Below, one piece after another: positions 1-14,547 of a stretch of DNA of 64,000 nt. Location of the stretch: the NCBI RefSeq assembly GCF_901709675.1, contig NC_051105.1:9782604-9846603 (forward strand), given 5' to 3'. This stretch comes from Syngnathus acus. Its lineage: Eukaryota > Chordata > Actinopteri > Syngnathiformes > Syngnathidae. The notes beneath the pieces were generated by a model. That model was not told the DNA's origin and did no database searches. It saw only the letters and a list, made by a program, of their open reading frames with translations. Numbering within the stretch: position 1 is the stretch's first letter; every line of letters begins with the position of its first letter. The position numbers were made by a program, and so were the translations under genes.

Positions 1-2263
1 CATGCTGGCAAAGACTCCATCAAACCATTTTTTCATAGTGCTTGTTCTCATTTGAGTTGCAGCCAACTGACTTTTGGACGAAGGGTACACCCTCGGACTG
101 GCCACGAGCCAAGACAGACAAGCAAAAACTCACTGACAACTTAGTTTACAATGTTTTGGGAATGTGAGTGAGCTGGAGAAGATTTTCACATTTTTATTCG
201 ATTTGTCCAAGTCCCAATTCAAAGCCAGAACTTCGAAACCTTGAGACACATGTGCTAACATTGCACAATGTTGTTTATTAACAGTCTGTACATTTACAAA
301 TATATGTAATATTTCAAAAATCCATCCAACAAAAAAACGTGAGCTTGTTTGCCAATCGCTAGATTAGCCTTGAGCGTCAAACCCAATTAAAAAAAAAAAA
401 TCCCTACACAAATCTTGAGAAAGTCCATTACTGCATTCACAAGTGACAAAGCAGCTTCAAAAACACCCTGGAGGTTCACACTGAATGTAGCAGAAAGTAA
501 ACTTGGAAGAAAAAAAAGTCAGAATGGATTTCTGACTATTGACATGGCATATATGAAGGTCGGCCATTTCACAAAGACCATCAGTGTGGTTTTCAAACTC
601 ACATTTGTTGAAAGTTCTTTCTACCTTCATTTCAAAGCCAAATGTGGGAAAGTCACCCACAACCAACACATCATTTTTATTTCTCACATTTTATGATTTG
701 TCACAATTTTTACACAATTTATAGCCTTTTTCATTCCAGCCAGCTCATGCATCTCACAGGTCTTGCAAATACATGCACACCTTGCACCTAAGTGGAAATG
801 GCGCCAGAAAGTATCATAGCTTAATCAGCTAATGCATGTCACGATTACATTTAAGACATTTCATTAATCCCAAAGGGGAAATTAGGACTATGCATTTAAC
901 ATACAGTATCAGAAGGAAGTGAAAATGAGTGGGCAATTCATCATTTGATGATGAGGTTGGCATCCGCTACTGCCTTCCATCCTCTTAAACTGTACGAACT
1001 ATGAACTCCCTCTTCCAACGATCATTTAATCCACGTCGACTCGACAGCAGCATCTTCAAATCCTGATAGTTTCCATCCTTGCTAACTTTACTTCACTCAT
1101 CCTGTTTGACCTTAATTATAAATCAGTAAGGATTTACCTGACTTAATCCACTGCTTCATATCACCGCTATCGTGTTGCGTTACTAGAAAGGATGAAGACT
1201 ATCCGAAAAGCAATTTGAGAGGACACGCAGTTCAGAATCAATATTTGTCTTTGTGAAATTCTAAAATTCTGAATTTAAACTCAGAATTCTGAGATTAAAA
1301 TCAGAACTGCTGCACAGCCATATTTGTTGAAATGATTCCCCAAAGATGATCCGACGATGACATTAAACATGTGGCAGCATCCATCTGTGTTTCATAAATG
1401 ATTAATGATAGATGACAGCAGACACGAGCTGCGTTTCTTCACATCGCTGTCTACCTTGCGCAAAACGTTCCCACGCCGTAGACGGAACATTTGGTTCAAA
1501 AGGATTTGTGTTGGTCCTGCTCGCCAGTTGTGTAGGAGGTGAAATGAGTGCTTTGTTGTTTTTTTTTACACTTCTTCTACATTCTTAATCTGTAAATAAA
1601 GGTCTTTATTGGGCCTAGTGAACGCAATTGAAAATTCTCTACTCCCGAGATTCACTCCTTCAATGTCGCGCGAGGCATCATTTGATCACAAGCACACGAG
1701 CGGGCGACGTCATCGCCATCACTGCAGCTTCGTTGTGACACTTGAGAGGCTGGCATCTCTGCAGGGGTGTCATAACAACTTTTTTTTTGTGACAAGATTT
1801 TTTTTTTTTTTGGATTCTCCATGCACTCAGACTTCGCCACTTTGAGTACAAAGCTTGGTTATTAAAAGCGATTTGAATAACATTACGCAGAGCCACTCTC
1901 TTATGCAGATGTGACTTGGTGATGTCGACATACCAAATGAAAATACAGTAGTGCCGATTCATCTTCTCCAACATGAAAAAGAAAACTTCGCCTCCTGGAG
2001 AGAGAAAATGATGTATTTTTCAAAGTCTCCTTTACAATTCTAACCTAAAGACAAGTTTGCCCTATATTCAAGTGCTCAATATCTTTACAGTATTTATGCC
2101 CAAGTCAACTGGAAGTGACTCACTCCCCAAAATGCGGAGCTGTTACCCCCCATTGATGTGAGGAACATCAATTCATTCCCACCATCTGGCTCCCCACTAA
2201 TTTATTCAGACCTTTTGTTTGTTAAGTCAGTTGAAATACAAACAGCAAGATAAGTTCATAGTA

Positions 2264-2652
2264 CCGTATTTTCTGCACTATAAGGCGCACCGGATTATAA
2301 GGCGCACCTTCAATGAATGGCCCATTTTAAAACTTTGTCCATATATAAGGCGCACCGGATTATAAGGCGCATAGAATAAATGACTCAACGTTGCTCAAAC
2401 GTTAATGCAATCACAATATATTGACACTCAAAATAGTGAAAACAATAACAATATATCAATAACTCAACGTTGCTCAAACGTTAATATCACACAACACACA
2501 AAATAAACACGTAAAGCTTACATGAACAAATTAGTCCTCATCCACGAATCCATATTGGTCCATATATAAGACGCACCGGATTATAAAGCGCACTGTCGGC
2601 TTTTGAGAAAATTGGAGGTTTTTAGGTGCGCCTTATAGTGCGGAAAATACGG
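2264..2652. repeat. Non-autonomous TIR element (MITE), copy 1
   Basis: A 389-bp element with inverted ends of about 28 bp. It starts CCGTATTTTCTGCACTATAA and ends with the near-perfect reverse complement. It is flanked by TA on both sides. Inside is a repeated module of the type CACCGGATTATAAGGCGCAC and a direct repeat around CTCAACGTTGCTCAAACGTT. It has no ORF, so it must be moved by a transposase encoded elsewhere. Similar copies lie at 8601, 45994 and 55069. The TA duplication suggests a Tc1/mariner-like transposase, but that assignment is an inference. Confidence 0.9.
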
Positions 2653-2942
2653 TAAACATAGCAACCTGCTAAAATAAGCTAGGCTAAGCTAGGTTGTCAT
2701 GCTCAGAGACAGGCAGCCTGCCAAAAAACAACAAGATGGGAATTTGTTGTCAAGCAGCCCTGATCAGTCAAAATTCAAATGGACACATTTGTGAATATAC
2801 AAAGCGTTAATTGAATCCCAATTCCCGCGGCTGATCTGAAAGGTGTCCTTTTTAATGAGCTAAACCACAAAGGAGCACAAAATAGTTGAAAGGATATTTA
2901 AATTTACTGGCTGGTTGTCATACACTTCTGTCTCCATGGAGC

Positions 2943-2970
2943 CACACACACACATACACACACACACACA
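2943..2970. repeat. CA microsatellite
   Basis: A short run of CA dinucleotides with one TA interruption. Confidence 0.9.
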
Positions 2971-5436
2971 TTGCAGTAGGACTGACAGCATGGCTTAAAT
3001 AATTTTAGCTCAGACAATTGTTGAGAGAGCCTGCTGTCAAAGACATTTCATTTAAAGAGCTTACTTTTTTTGGGGGGGGGGGGGAAACGGAACATAATTC
3101 ACAGGTTTATCCTGTGATAATAACTGACAGAATGAACATCAATCCGTGAGGATTAGACCAACAAATCCCCTCTGAGTATTTGCTGGATGTTATTGATTTC
3201 TGTATAAATGATGTCTTTAGCAAGATTTTGGGCATTAGGGAGAAAATAATGTTGGTTTATGTTCAACCTGACATGTTTGTTCCTTAATTCGATGAAGGTA
3301 AATTAAGAAAAGGGCAGGCAATTTAGAGGAAAAAATTGAAGTGATCGAAAGAACACGGACATGGAAGTTTTCCCCGAGAACATAAAACAGCTGCTCCCCG
3401 CCTCGGATTTATGTTGTCGCTGTTATCGCCGCTACAGTCATTGACTTAATTAACATTAAATACAAAAATAAAATGGCTTCAGTAATCACATTTTAGTACC
3501 AATTTAAAAAGTCACTGCAGTCAGAGAATGTTTATGTCACAGCGGGCTCAGACATTTTTAATCACCTTGCTAGTTTTTCTATGTTTAGATCAGTGTTGTA
3601 TGGAAATAAAAAAAATATTTGTATTGAGTCGGAAAAGACTTCTGTCCATAGAGCTTAGTTGAAAATGAGCCTTAGGGAAAAAGAAGCCGATGAAGCGAAC
3701 AGGAAGTTTTGAATTGTTCTGGTTGCTTTTTTGAGGGAACTTTTGCTTGGCCTCAGAGAAGGAATTAATATTGGAAACTTTAATCCAACTGGAGGTAATG
3801 CGGCAGGTTTTAAAAAAAACAAAAACATCTTGAAAAGTACTTTTCTGTACTTGAAGTCCTCTGTGAGTGCCCCCTTTTGAAAACTGCTCAGCTGTGAAGT
3901 GTGTTTTTTTTTTCATGTGTCAAGTTAACAGAGCAGAAGAGAGGAAATAATTGACGAGATTCATTTTTATTTTTCATTTGTAAAGAGGGTTAAGCAATAA
4001 TTTTACTTTTAACTTTTTTTTCCAGTACTTGATTTCTTGTACTTTTTGCCTCTTCTATTGGAGGGCAGTGAAAGAATATAATATATTTTCAAACTGTCGG
4101 GAAAAAAATGGCAAAATATTTGCATTGTCACCCAAAGTAAACAGAAAGCAAGCAAACAAGCGTCTACTTATTATCATAAATTATTATTCCCGTTTTAGCA
4201 CACTCGGCCTGTGTTCTTCCTTTGCTTGTTATTTATAGATCTGGTTTCTATATTTATCACACAGCAGGGCTTGACACAAACTGCCCTGTTTAGTTTCACT
4301 TCAATGAGTTCTGTATTTGTATACGCACTACTGGGAATTGCACAAGAAACACGCTGCCAATAACGATGACCTGTTGAATATACTGCGGCTATAAAAATAT
4401 CAACTATTTTCTGTAGTTGGAAAGAAAAAATAAAAGCACAAACCCACAGGGAATATTTCAGTGTATCCAGATGGTCGTTCTTTGCCTCCCTCACAGTGAG
4501 CTGAGCTTTAAAGATTGATGGGAAATGTATCACACCTCCGACTAAAGATATTGAGCCAGCTTGTTTTTTTTTTAATCACCGTTTCCCACGTCCTAATTAA
4601 GATGCATTCAATATAATAGCTATTATGTAACCTGGCTCAGACTTTCTTAGCATGTTTCATAAACAGCATTTTGTCAACGGAGATTTTATATTCTCTCTGT
4701 ATGAAAGTGTGAATGTGGCCACTTTGAAAAGTGCATTAGTCAAGTGCAACGTCTTTTATATTTGTCTTACGTAAGCCATGCGAAAGACTAACTTTCCTTC
4801 ACAGAACACCAAGTTTGTTTTAAAAGTTAAAAAAAAAGAAAAAAGAGAAGAAACGCTTTCATTTGTTTGCAGTTTTGAAAAGAAAGAATTACAAAACCAG
4901 CTCAGCACAACTCAAGGCCAAACAATAATGACAGTGTGGTTTTGTCCTCTTCTCAATCTGGTAGCGGTTTTTGGCACAGGCGACAAAGGTGGCATTTTTT
5001 TATGTCGCATCAATCTGCGAGAATAAATACCACGCTCCCATTTTAAAACGGTGTACCCTAGACATTATCTGACTTTTCCTGGGTGTTTTTAAAAAGCTTG
5101 CCATCAGAGAAAATCATTCATGAGCCACTCCAGTCCTGTAGGTGGCGGTAATGCACGTACATTGAAAGGTGCAATTGCCAACTTGCCAGGAAGTCATTTG
5201 CGTCATGGGTTTTTCTGAATTGTTTTCTTAAGTTTGCATGCTGCCTCTTGCTAATTAACTTCTAACTATGCACAACCTATCTGACATGACACATTAATTC
5301 CTGCCTTTTTTTTTTTTTATCAAATAGGTCATACAAAAGCACACACGCACGCAATGGCACGACTTTTTTTTAATCATTACTAAAGAGTCACTTATTCAAT
5401 TTAACATTTTATCCCACAGAAACGCTTATCTTCTTA

Positions 5437-5686
5437 ATATCGCGGCCAACTCGAGAGCTGATAGGCACCCAATCTTCGTCTTCACACCTCCTCCTCCTCC
5501 TCTCCTCCTCCGCGCACGGCCACTCGTCTTAGCGCGGCCAGGACGCGCGCGCTCACGTGGGCGCGTCTGCCAGCCCCCCGGTCGCCACAGTGGATGGGTG
5601 TCGGCGTGGAAGATGCTGTGAGCTGAATGGACGCACTTACATTCAAGGAATGTAATCATCTTCTCTTTATGCCCGCTAGAAGCCGG
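5437..5686 (+). promoter_or_regulatory. htr1f: CpG-rich island, candidate promoter and noncoding first exon of htr1f
   Basis: This is the only GC- and CpG-rich stretch in the first 14 kb (for example CGCGGCC, GCGCGCGCTCACGTGGGCGCG). It ends in the strong donor GCCGG|GTAAGT at 5686/5687. The next convincing plus-strand acceptor directly before an ORF is the CTCAG two bases upstream of the htr1f ATG. I therefore infer a 5'UTR exon separated from the coding exon by about 9 kb. No coding peptide is visible in it. It could equally belong to an unrelated transcript. Confidence 0.4.
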
Positions 5687-8600
5687 GTAAGTTTTTCTTT
5701 TTTTGTTTGCTCCCCCCCTCCCTCCCCCCAAATCCCTTAACTCACTCAAGTGTTTCAAGGCACACTTGCCATTTAGCAGTCTGCAAAATTTGAAGTACTG
5801 TTATTAGTAATATTTGATGTGGTTCAAACGTGATGTCGTGTTTTTTCCTAATTGACTGAGGAGTTATTGTATCAGACAATGTTATTTGCATGGTGATTAA
5901 TAAGACATGAGTATTTTCATGGATGCAATCTATCCCTGCAAGGCACGTGACTGTAAAATTATTTATTTCCTCTGTGCGTGTTTTTTTTTTCTTCCACCAA
6001 TTCCTTACAACGTGTGCCATTGCAGCCTGAAGGCGATTTGGATTACATAAAGAAAAGTAATTTTCTTGCAGATGATGAAGCACGGTTGTCACTTTCAGCC
6101 CACATGTTTTCCAAAGCTCTCCACCCATAAGAGCACAAAAGAAATAAGAAGATAATTTCATATTGCTGGTGATGATACAAGCGATTCCATGCTTGCCTGG
6201 GATGTCCATCAATGAAATAGCTCTTATGTCCAGTTAGAGAGCTCCAGTTCACAATGTGATGACTGACTGCAGATTGGTGAGTGGGCTATTATGAGAAGAA
6301 GAGGTGTGTGTGTGTGGGGGGGTGTTAACGTAAGGGGAGAGTGGGTGTTGCAGTTAACGCAGGATTCCACCTCTGGATAATGTGATGATGGCACTCAAAT
6401 CAAAGTGACTTAGAGGGACAGCCTTGCTCTCACAGTTCTGAGATTCAAAGATCTCCTCTGGTAAAAAAAAAAATACAAATAAGCAAGAGGAAACCTTTTC
6501 AGATTAGCATACCTTGGAGATTCTTAATGGATCTATTCAGTAAGCACAACACCTGGAACCTTGTCTCCTACTTGTTCTGTTACTTTCTCTGCTAAGAGCC
6601 AGAAGGCCCGCTTCATTTTTTATTCATATATATGTATTTTTTTGGGTCTTGTTCCTTGTTTTCTGGCAAGCAGCTTATTTCCCTTCGGGGTTCATTGGAC
6701 TCCACTATTTGAAAGACGACTGTTAATGTCAACATGAAAACACGACATTAGTGTCTATTTTGAGGCGTTTACAAGCTTATATCCCAAACGTCAACTCCCC
6801 AAATGGATCTGAACTCAATAAGGGTCTTTATCTACCAGCACAAACACAGCATGGATCTTAAAAAAATCTTTGAACGTGAAATCATAAACAAAGCTCTAAA
6901 ACAATATTAGGCGCGCCGCAGTGTAAATTAAGGCTTGCACTCACAAAAGCTTTCAACAAAATATTACAAATGGCGCACAGACGAGTTTGCCTGGCCAGAG
7001 ACTAACATTGTAATTGTAATGGGTAACAACAAAATGCTGTGTATAAAATCTTAATTGATTGTGATGAAGACAGACTGTCATGTGATGCCACTTTGTTGTG
7101 AGGAGCCAGGAGAGCACGTATCGCTAGTTTGATTTAATTTCGTTTAAGACTGTCGGCGGTAATAGATTCAATATGTGTTCAAATTGCAGTTTAACGATAA
7201 ACAGTTAAATGTACGAAAATGCCTCGCAGCTCAATGAGTGCAGATTAAATGGCATCTTGACATGAAATGTCTCCACTTCATTCTGTCAACGCATTGAAGT
7301 ATTCTGACAATCAGGCCAAACCTGAGCATTTTTCTTCCTTTGCGATCAAAGTTCGGAAAAGTCTCGTATCCCTCACAAACATTGTCATCAGGAAATATTT
7401 GAATTATGGAAATTATTGAGTTATTTGCATTATGTCGAGACGTGATCAGCCATTAGTAAGCTGATTTGAATTTTCTTGTTTGGATTTCCTCTGGCTCCAT
7501 ACTGCTTCCTACTGGTCACGCTTGGAATTACACCAAATATCTGCAATGGCAGCTGATGTCTCATCATGTATGTTGTGTGCTATGTTGTTCCCCCAAATTC
7601 ATGCTGAGCTCAGATATTTTTTTCCTCCTTTTTTCTTATTTCAAAGGCGATTGTTGACTTCCCGTTCAGTCGCCCCCTGTTGGTCATTATTCTTCTATAT
7701 CTCTTGAATGGGTTGTGTCTGTTCCATTTTGTTGTACTCTATGGAACAAAAAAATCATCACGCTATTCTTCTTCTTCATATTGATTCCAGAACACACCAG
7801 AAGATTTTTACTCCATTTTTTTTTTAATAGAAGGAAATTCTCAGGAACTCGCCGCCTTTGAATATGCTGCTATCAGCCAAGACTGGGAGCTCCTGACACA
7901 TCAGTCACTCAGTCACTTGTTCCTATTAAAGTTGTCATGAATTCTACCAAACGACGCGACGATTCTCGGCGTTGCACATCACAGCTGACAAGTGTAACTG
8001 TAAAGTGCTCACTCGCATAAGCGACTCGACTGGTTCTAATTAGTAACCAGTTCTTGTACCCAACCTTTGCAGCCAAGTAAGCGTTCTAACTCCTAGAAAA
8101 ACGTGTACAACATTTCCGAGTGTTTCTGTGACCTCGCCGGTCAACCGCAGTCAAGCCAAAACTTCTCTTGAATATATTTGCCGTGTATCAGAGGGCTCCG
8201 GAGGATACTCCAAATAGACCAAAAAATTTTAACGCTGAATAACAAACAGTCCTTTTACTTTTCACACGTAAGGGTATGTCTAGTTTTAGCACCTGAGCTT
8301 TGACTCGAGCGTTGATGAGTGTTTGAAAAATGCATTTCAGTGTACACCACTTGTGCATTACTCATCGCAGGAGGATTTTCAGTGACCTTAACGCATTGCT
8401 GCAGCTACTTTAAAAGCTGTTAACTTTGTGTAGGAGGCTTTGGAGGAACAGGCCGTAAAATTTACAGGGTATTTTTGTGGGGTTTTTTAAACGCGTGGTG
8501 ACTTCATTACTTGCAGCCTCACGCACCATCTCATCCTTTATACCTCTAATTGATAGACTGCTGACTTATTAAACAAAACCACAGTGGGCTGCTTTCATTA

Positions 8601-8980
8601 CCGTATTTTCCGCACTATAAGGCGCACCGGATTATAAGGCGCACCTTCAATGAATGGCCCATTTTAAAACTTTGTCCATATATAAGGTGCACCGGATTAT
8701 AAGGCGCATAGAATAAATAACTCAACGTTGCTCAAACGTTAATGCAATCACAATATAGTAACACTCGAAATAGTGAAAACAATAATATATCAATAACTCA
8801 ACGTTGCTCAAACGTTAATATCACACAACACACAAAATAAACACATAAATCTTACTTTAATAAATTAGTCCTCATCCACGAATCCATATTAGTCCATATA
8901 TAAGGCGCACCGGATTATAAGGCGCACTGTCGGAGAAAATTGGAGGTTTTTAGGTGCGCCTTATAGTGCGGCAAATACGG
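8601..8980. repeat. Non-autonomous TIR element (MITE), copy 2
   Basis: A 380-bp copy nearly identical to the one at 2264, in the same orientation. It has the same internal modules and is also flanked by TA. The close similarity of the two copies suggests fairly recent movement. Confidence 0.9.
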
Positions 8981-9947
8981 TAATAGTCAACCTCCTGTTG
9001 GCGCATCCAAGAATGCCGATGGGCTTCCTCCATGATGTCTGGGTATCTATTTGGAAGGACCGTGTTGTGGATTAAAACCTGCGACGCAGCAGGAGGTAGC
9101 CAAATAGAACTAATCAGCTTCTTCCGAGGTGCGCTATGCTAACAGGCTGCTAGCTTTGCCTACACAAGACACAGCAGGTGGTCGGCTTTAATTTAAGGCT
9201 AGAAGAGTTTGTGATTTACCACACTGAAAACACGTTAGAAAAGAAAATTGCTGGGTTTCAACACAAAGCATAGTAAAAAGGAATTACTGTTAATCTCGTC
9301 GCTTTGTGTTTGAAGACAATATCAAATCTGGAGGCCACCTGCTTGTCACGTATGAACGTAAAATATAGTCGAATGCTGACTGGACACGGTACGTCTGCAT
9401 TTTGCCACAAATGGATAAGCATTTGAAAATTGATGGAAAGCTTTGTCTGAAACTAAGAAAAATTCTGAGACAAGCTCTTCACTACATTTAGTGACCTTCA
9501 ACCAGTTTCAATGCAAATGGATTGAGAAACATTAAAAGAATCACTTGTTTGAAAAAGCTTTCAGCTTTGCAGGACCTACATGAAGTCATTAAAAGAATTT
9601 GGTGCATTCAAGTTGTGTCGTTCCCATGATGACTCAAGTGAATGTGACAAAATGATGTACTTGTTAAAGACCTTTACTCGCAGTGATGGGGAACCCAAGT
9701 GTGATGAACTAAAGGTTGCACAAAGCTGTTAGAAATAAAAAAATAAAACATCTGCAAAATAACCTCATTTTGCATTTAGGCAAAAGAACCAGGAAAGCTG
9801 TTTTTTTCCCCTTCATGCAACCCTGCATAAATCAGTGAGATATTTCTCAGAGATGAAGTCAGGGTGTCCTTGAGCAAGATGCAGAATCCGTAGCAATTAT
9901 GGTTGGCACCTTAAATGATAGCCTCAGCCAACTATTTAGCACCACTA

Positions 9948-9950
<3 letters not shown>

Positions 9951-10039
<89 letters not shown>

Positions 10040-10047
10040 CGTGCGTG
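9951..10047. repeat. GT microsatellite
   Basis: About 42 uninterrupted GT units followed by a GCGT-rich tail. A highly polymorphic locus would be expected. Confidence 0.97.
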
Positions 10048-13000
10048 AAAATGATTGACTGGAATATTGAATATATTTTCTTAAAAATGGCATTTCATTT
10101 AAATTTCAAATATAAAGTGGATTAGACCGCACCTTTTTGCATCAAAGTTAAAAGTGTCCTATGAGTAGTACAGTCCATTGCCTTTTGTTTATAATTGCAG
10201 CGCAATTATTAATGTTCAAATATAAACAAAACAACTTGATTCTAAAAACCATATGTAACATAAAGTGGTGTGATCAAACAAATAATTAGTCCTGTATGAA
10301 ATAATCCCCCAACCTACTGCTTGACTTTCATGTGTTTGGATTGTTTTCAGTGCATTGCATTATCTGCAATGAGCAGGCTTTGGTTAGGCAAAGCTGTTCA
10401 TGAGCTAAACAAAGGCGAACGGAAGGGGAGATGTCATTGGCGTGCCTTCTACCCACTGGAAACATGTGATAACACCTAGCATGTTGTTTAGCACATGAAA
10501 GTTATGCTATGATGATGATTTTTTTTTTTATGCCACACTGCACAACTATTTTCTATTTACCATCAATATTCTTTTTTTAGCTTGTGACCACGAGCGTAGT
10601 CGTTACCCGGAAGCCACAAAGCAATCTCTTGCTTCAGATCACAGCAAGTTAGAGGTCATAAATGTTGTCAAACAAAGCCACAAATGTACCATTATAGCTA
10701 TTTGGAACTCAGCACCATCCTCCTCCTCATCAGTACTAAGCCAGACATGCTGTTTCTTTTTCTTCACATTTAAAAAGCTCGTGACAAAAAAAAAGTGCTC
10801 AGTGGAGCATTACTTAAAGAGTCGTGAGTGAATTTAAACAGTTTGATAAAATGACGTATTTGCACATGGGTAATTTGAATTATTCCGCGTTTTCAATTTT
10901 GACACATTGTCAAGTAGTCCGTGTTGAAAAGTGTTTTGGGTGCTTTGAACACAACCTATTATCTTGAAGGCTTTCCACATCTGAGCTTGTCAGCAAAGTC
11001 ACCTTGCCAATTTTTAATAAGCTGTTTAACAACTACTGTGATGTTTTTTTGTGTAGAAAGAAACATGAGTGCCCTATGAAGTTTTTTTTTTTTTTTTTTT
11101 AATCCGGTCGGTCAATTTAGAACAATCTCACTCTGTAGTTTCATTATCATTATTTAGCAAGTCTCTGAAACTTGATTAAAATTGTGTCTCTAGAAAGGGT
11201 AAAATCTCCATTTGTGAGCACTTGTAATTTGCTTAAATGTTTCCTCGACCTTGCGAGTTGATTGTGTTGTGCCGCTAAATCTCGCTTCATCATTTGCAGC
11301 ATCACTATATCCTGATTGTTTCTAGGGCTTTCGACATTGCACTTCCTGTTGGTGTGCTCTTTTCAGTCGTTGTTGAATGTCCAAAAAAAATTTGGACGGA
11401 ATACACGCCCCTTCTTAAATACTCCCATTGTGAAGCTTTCAATAAGTGTCTAAAGATGCTTCTCAAAGATAAAATTCATTGTTATTACAATCACCCCTAG
11501 GCAGTGTTAAGCAGGAAATCTTTTGTTTCCCGGTTAATGGAAAACGCGTGTTAAAAAACATAAGTGCTGCATTTGCATTCTTGTTGGAGAGCAAAAAATA
11601 GAATTGCTTGACCGGGGGGCTTTTTTTACAAATCATTACTTTAACGACAGAGAGACATAGATTGTATTTTTTCTATGTTTATTGTTTTATTATCTATTAT
11701 TTCCATTATCATGCGCTTCCTCAATTGAAAAGGATTTGTGCTGTTTTTTTTTTTATACATTTTTTTTAGACTGGCATTATGTCAGAATTCATAAATCTAG
11801 TTTACAATGGAAAATTACCCTCAGCGTACACAAAAAATAAAAAGAAATTACTAAACTCAAAGAACGGAACCTTCTAATGGTTTTTTTTGTTCAGTAGCCT
11901 GGAGATGTGAAGATATAAACTTCCATTAGACGGGCTGGCAGGTCAATAACTGTAATCTGTCAGTGCAGCTCGAGTCAGGTCTTGAAATTACAAGACTTAA
12001 TTAATTATTACCGAGATCGTGATGAAGCGGAAAACCTCGATTGGCCGAGCACATCAATCACATGGCAACTATTTTGGCTGAACAGGTGTGTAGAAGAGAT
12101 TTGTTCTTCCTTCTATTTACACCACAGCACTTAAAATCATTTGCCTCATTTGCCTTGATGTAGTTTATGTACCTCATTAGGTAACCCGAGTGGATATCCG
12201 TCAAATGAGGCGAGACAGGAGCGAGAAGCATGAGCCACACTTGAGTTTTATAGGACTAATAATTGTAAGTGTATTGGGCTAATGTCCTTTGTTTTGTTTT
12301 TCAATGTCGTGTTTATGTGGGCAATTTTTCCAAATGTAAATTTTTTACAATCATTACAGCTAATTCAAATTTGCCATCCCATAAGAAAATTTGTTTTGAC
12401 GGATTCACCGGTCTACATTAAACACGAGGCTGATTATTACTCACTGAGTATAAAAACTACCAATAAATGTTTGCTGATGATAAACAAATCTCATAGCTCT
12501 CAAAAAAAAAAAATCATTTTCTCATTGCATAATCATGAAAACTTATGAATTATTAATAACCAGTGGATTCCAAAACTCTCCCACTGTCAAAGAATGTGCA
12601 TGGGAGAATTCGGCTTACCATATGGCCATGGTTGATTTGCATACAAGTAATTAAAATAAAACTCATTTTATTCAAATATTCATTCCAGAAAATCACAATG
12701 ATTAGATAACAGAGATTATCATAAATGCACCGTACAAATGAGCCAATTCTGATACCCATGATAAATAATCAACCTGGAATGGGTTTCCAACTTGATGCAT
12801 CTTTCACGAGAAATAACACAATTATGATGATTAGCTAGCTAGAAAAGCGACTTTGAATTTGTACGCGGTCACCGTTGGTGGTTTTCACAAATGCTGTGTG
12901 CATTTATTCAATTACATGACTTTTTAATGGGAAAGGGTCTTTTGCATCCACGTGATAAATTTTCAAAGTAGAAAAAAGGTTTTCATCACTTTACAAGGTG

Positions 13001-14430
13001 CCTTTTGCCATGTAGCCTCACTTCAATACTAAATAGAAAAAAGCAGACGAAGCCAAAGGAGTGTTTCTGTGTCCTTTTATCGTCCGGGCATTATTTATTT
13101 GCTGCTGTCTGGAGATGCAAATAAATGTCAGTCACGGCACAGTTCTCTTTCTTCCCAAACAGACGCTCGTGATTGTGCTAGTGCCCATTTCGCTGCAGTT
13201 TCACACGTGCTCTTAAGAGGACAGTAAGAATGAGACTATAATGTCACGGTGTTGACCCTCTTTGACTCTTGCGCAACCTTTTGACATTTTTGTGTTTGGA
13301 TCTAACCTGACTACAATTCTCTCGACACTGCAGTCAGAACTTGTTTTGCCCATTCTGTGAATTTTTGCACAAGCCTTTTTTTTTTTTCTTCATAAAAAAG
13401 AAATTACATCTACTCTGGTCCAATGCGGCTTATCTTCAGATGTCCTTGAGCGAAATACCTGCAGCTTAGAACATTTGATGACAAAAGCAGATAAATTGCT
13501 CAGCAACATGCTGACACCGTATGTGCATTCTGTCAACGCGCTGTATAATAATCCGTATCATTATTTATGTATTCAAGCATGAGTATCTCCAACTGCACCT
13601 TATGTCACGGTGTGCAAAAAAATAATCTACATTAATACATATGGCGAGCTCTAATAACCTCATCCAGAGGGTGGAAAACGAAATATATCTTCTAAAGACC
13701 ACAAAATATGTATTTTTTTGTCAAATCAAAGGAGAGCATTTCATTCCGGGGAAACCATTTAGTTAAAAAAAATTATGATTTCACAGTCAATGAAGCATAA
13801 TCAACCGCAGTTGAGTCTGAAAAAATATATATATATTTATTTTTTTGTTAAAACATCACCAAGGTGACCGTGCAGTCAAGTATGAATGACAGAAAATGTA
13901 ATAACATTTTATTCAGTCTATTTAAAAACAAATATTTGGATTTAGACATTTTGACTGAATTCAAATGTATTTATTCATTTAGATTTATTTTTTTATTTTT
14001 TTTATCAAGATTCATTATTAGAGGTTGACTCGTACACCCAAAAATAATCTACCCCATCTACCAGCAACCAAATGGTCTCGGCGAAGAGTTCGGCTGCTTC
14101 TGCTTTTATCACATTAAAAGTACGGTAGGTCTACTTCTGGTGTTTCTATAGCAACAATTCCCACTCATGTCTTCAGGACGAGTTATGAGGGAGTGCAGCC
14201 ATGACACTCATACCTGAGGATTTGGATTCAAACTCAAATTAATAGAGAATTATGAATCAAAGGAAAGCTCCCAAACTGCTGGTCTAGTTTGAACCTCCCA
14301 AAATATATAAAATTTTAATCATATGAGGCAATTTGGCTAACAATTTTCTTTTTGTAGGTACAGGAATATATATTTTTTTTTTATCTCATTCACTTTCTTC
14401 TCTCTCTGTTTTGCTATCAGTCTATTCCAG

Positions 14431-14547
14431 GTACCGATGAGCAAGCGAGAGGTGATGTAATGGCAGAGCTCACGTGGAGGACGGATGATTGCAGGACCTC
14501 CACTGCTGTATAAAAAAATCACTGCAGACCCCGTAGACATTTACCAG
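14431..14547 (+). other. Possible noncoding 5' exon upstream of htr1f
   Basis: A pyrimidine-rich tract (TTCTCTCTCTGTTTTGCTAT) ends in TTCCAG at 14430, and 117 bases later ACCAG|GTGTGT could serve as a donor. The stretch has no clear coding frame. It sits just 280 bases before the htr1f coding exon, so it might be a 5'UTR exon. Support is splice-site shape only. Confidence 0.15.

Larger units (their letters stand above)
1..5436. other. Intergenic DNA, no gene recognised
   Basis: AT-rich spacer with homopolymer runs, including a G run near 3073-3085, and only short ORFs that lack coding character. It holds one TIR element (2264-2652) and a short CA microsatellite (2943-2970). I saw no exon with believable splice sites and a recognisable peptide. 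Part of it could be the 3'UTR of a gene off the left edge, but nothing seen here decides that. Confidence 0.6.

Noticed and set aside
5140-5225. GTAGGTGGCGGTAATGCAC as a conserved regulatory element
   Set aside because: Very similar strings occur in dispersed vertebrate repeats as I remember them, so no function can be argued from it.
9951-10047. Repeat array as a possible CRISPR or regulatory array
   Set aside because: It is a plain GT microsatellite with no spacers, and the window is from an animal genome.
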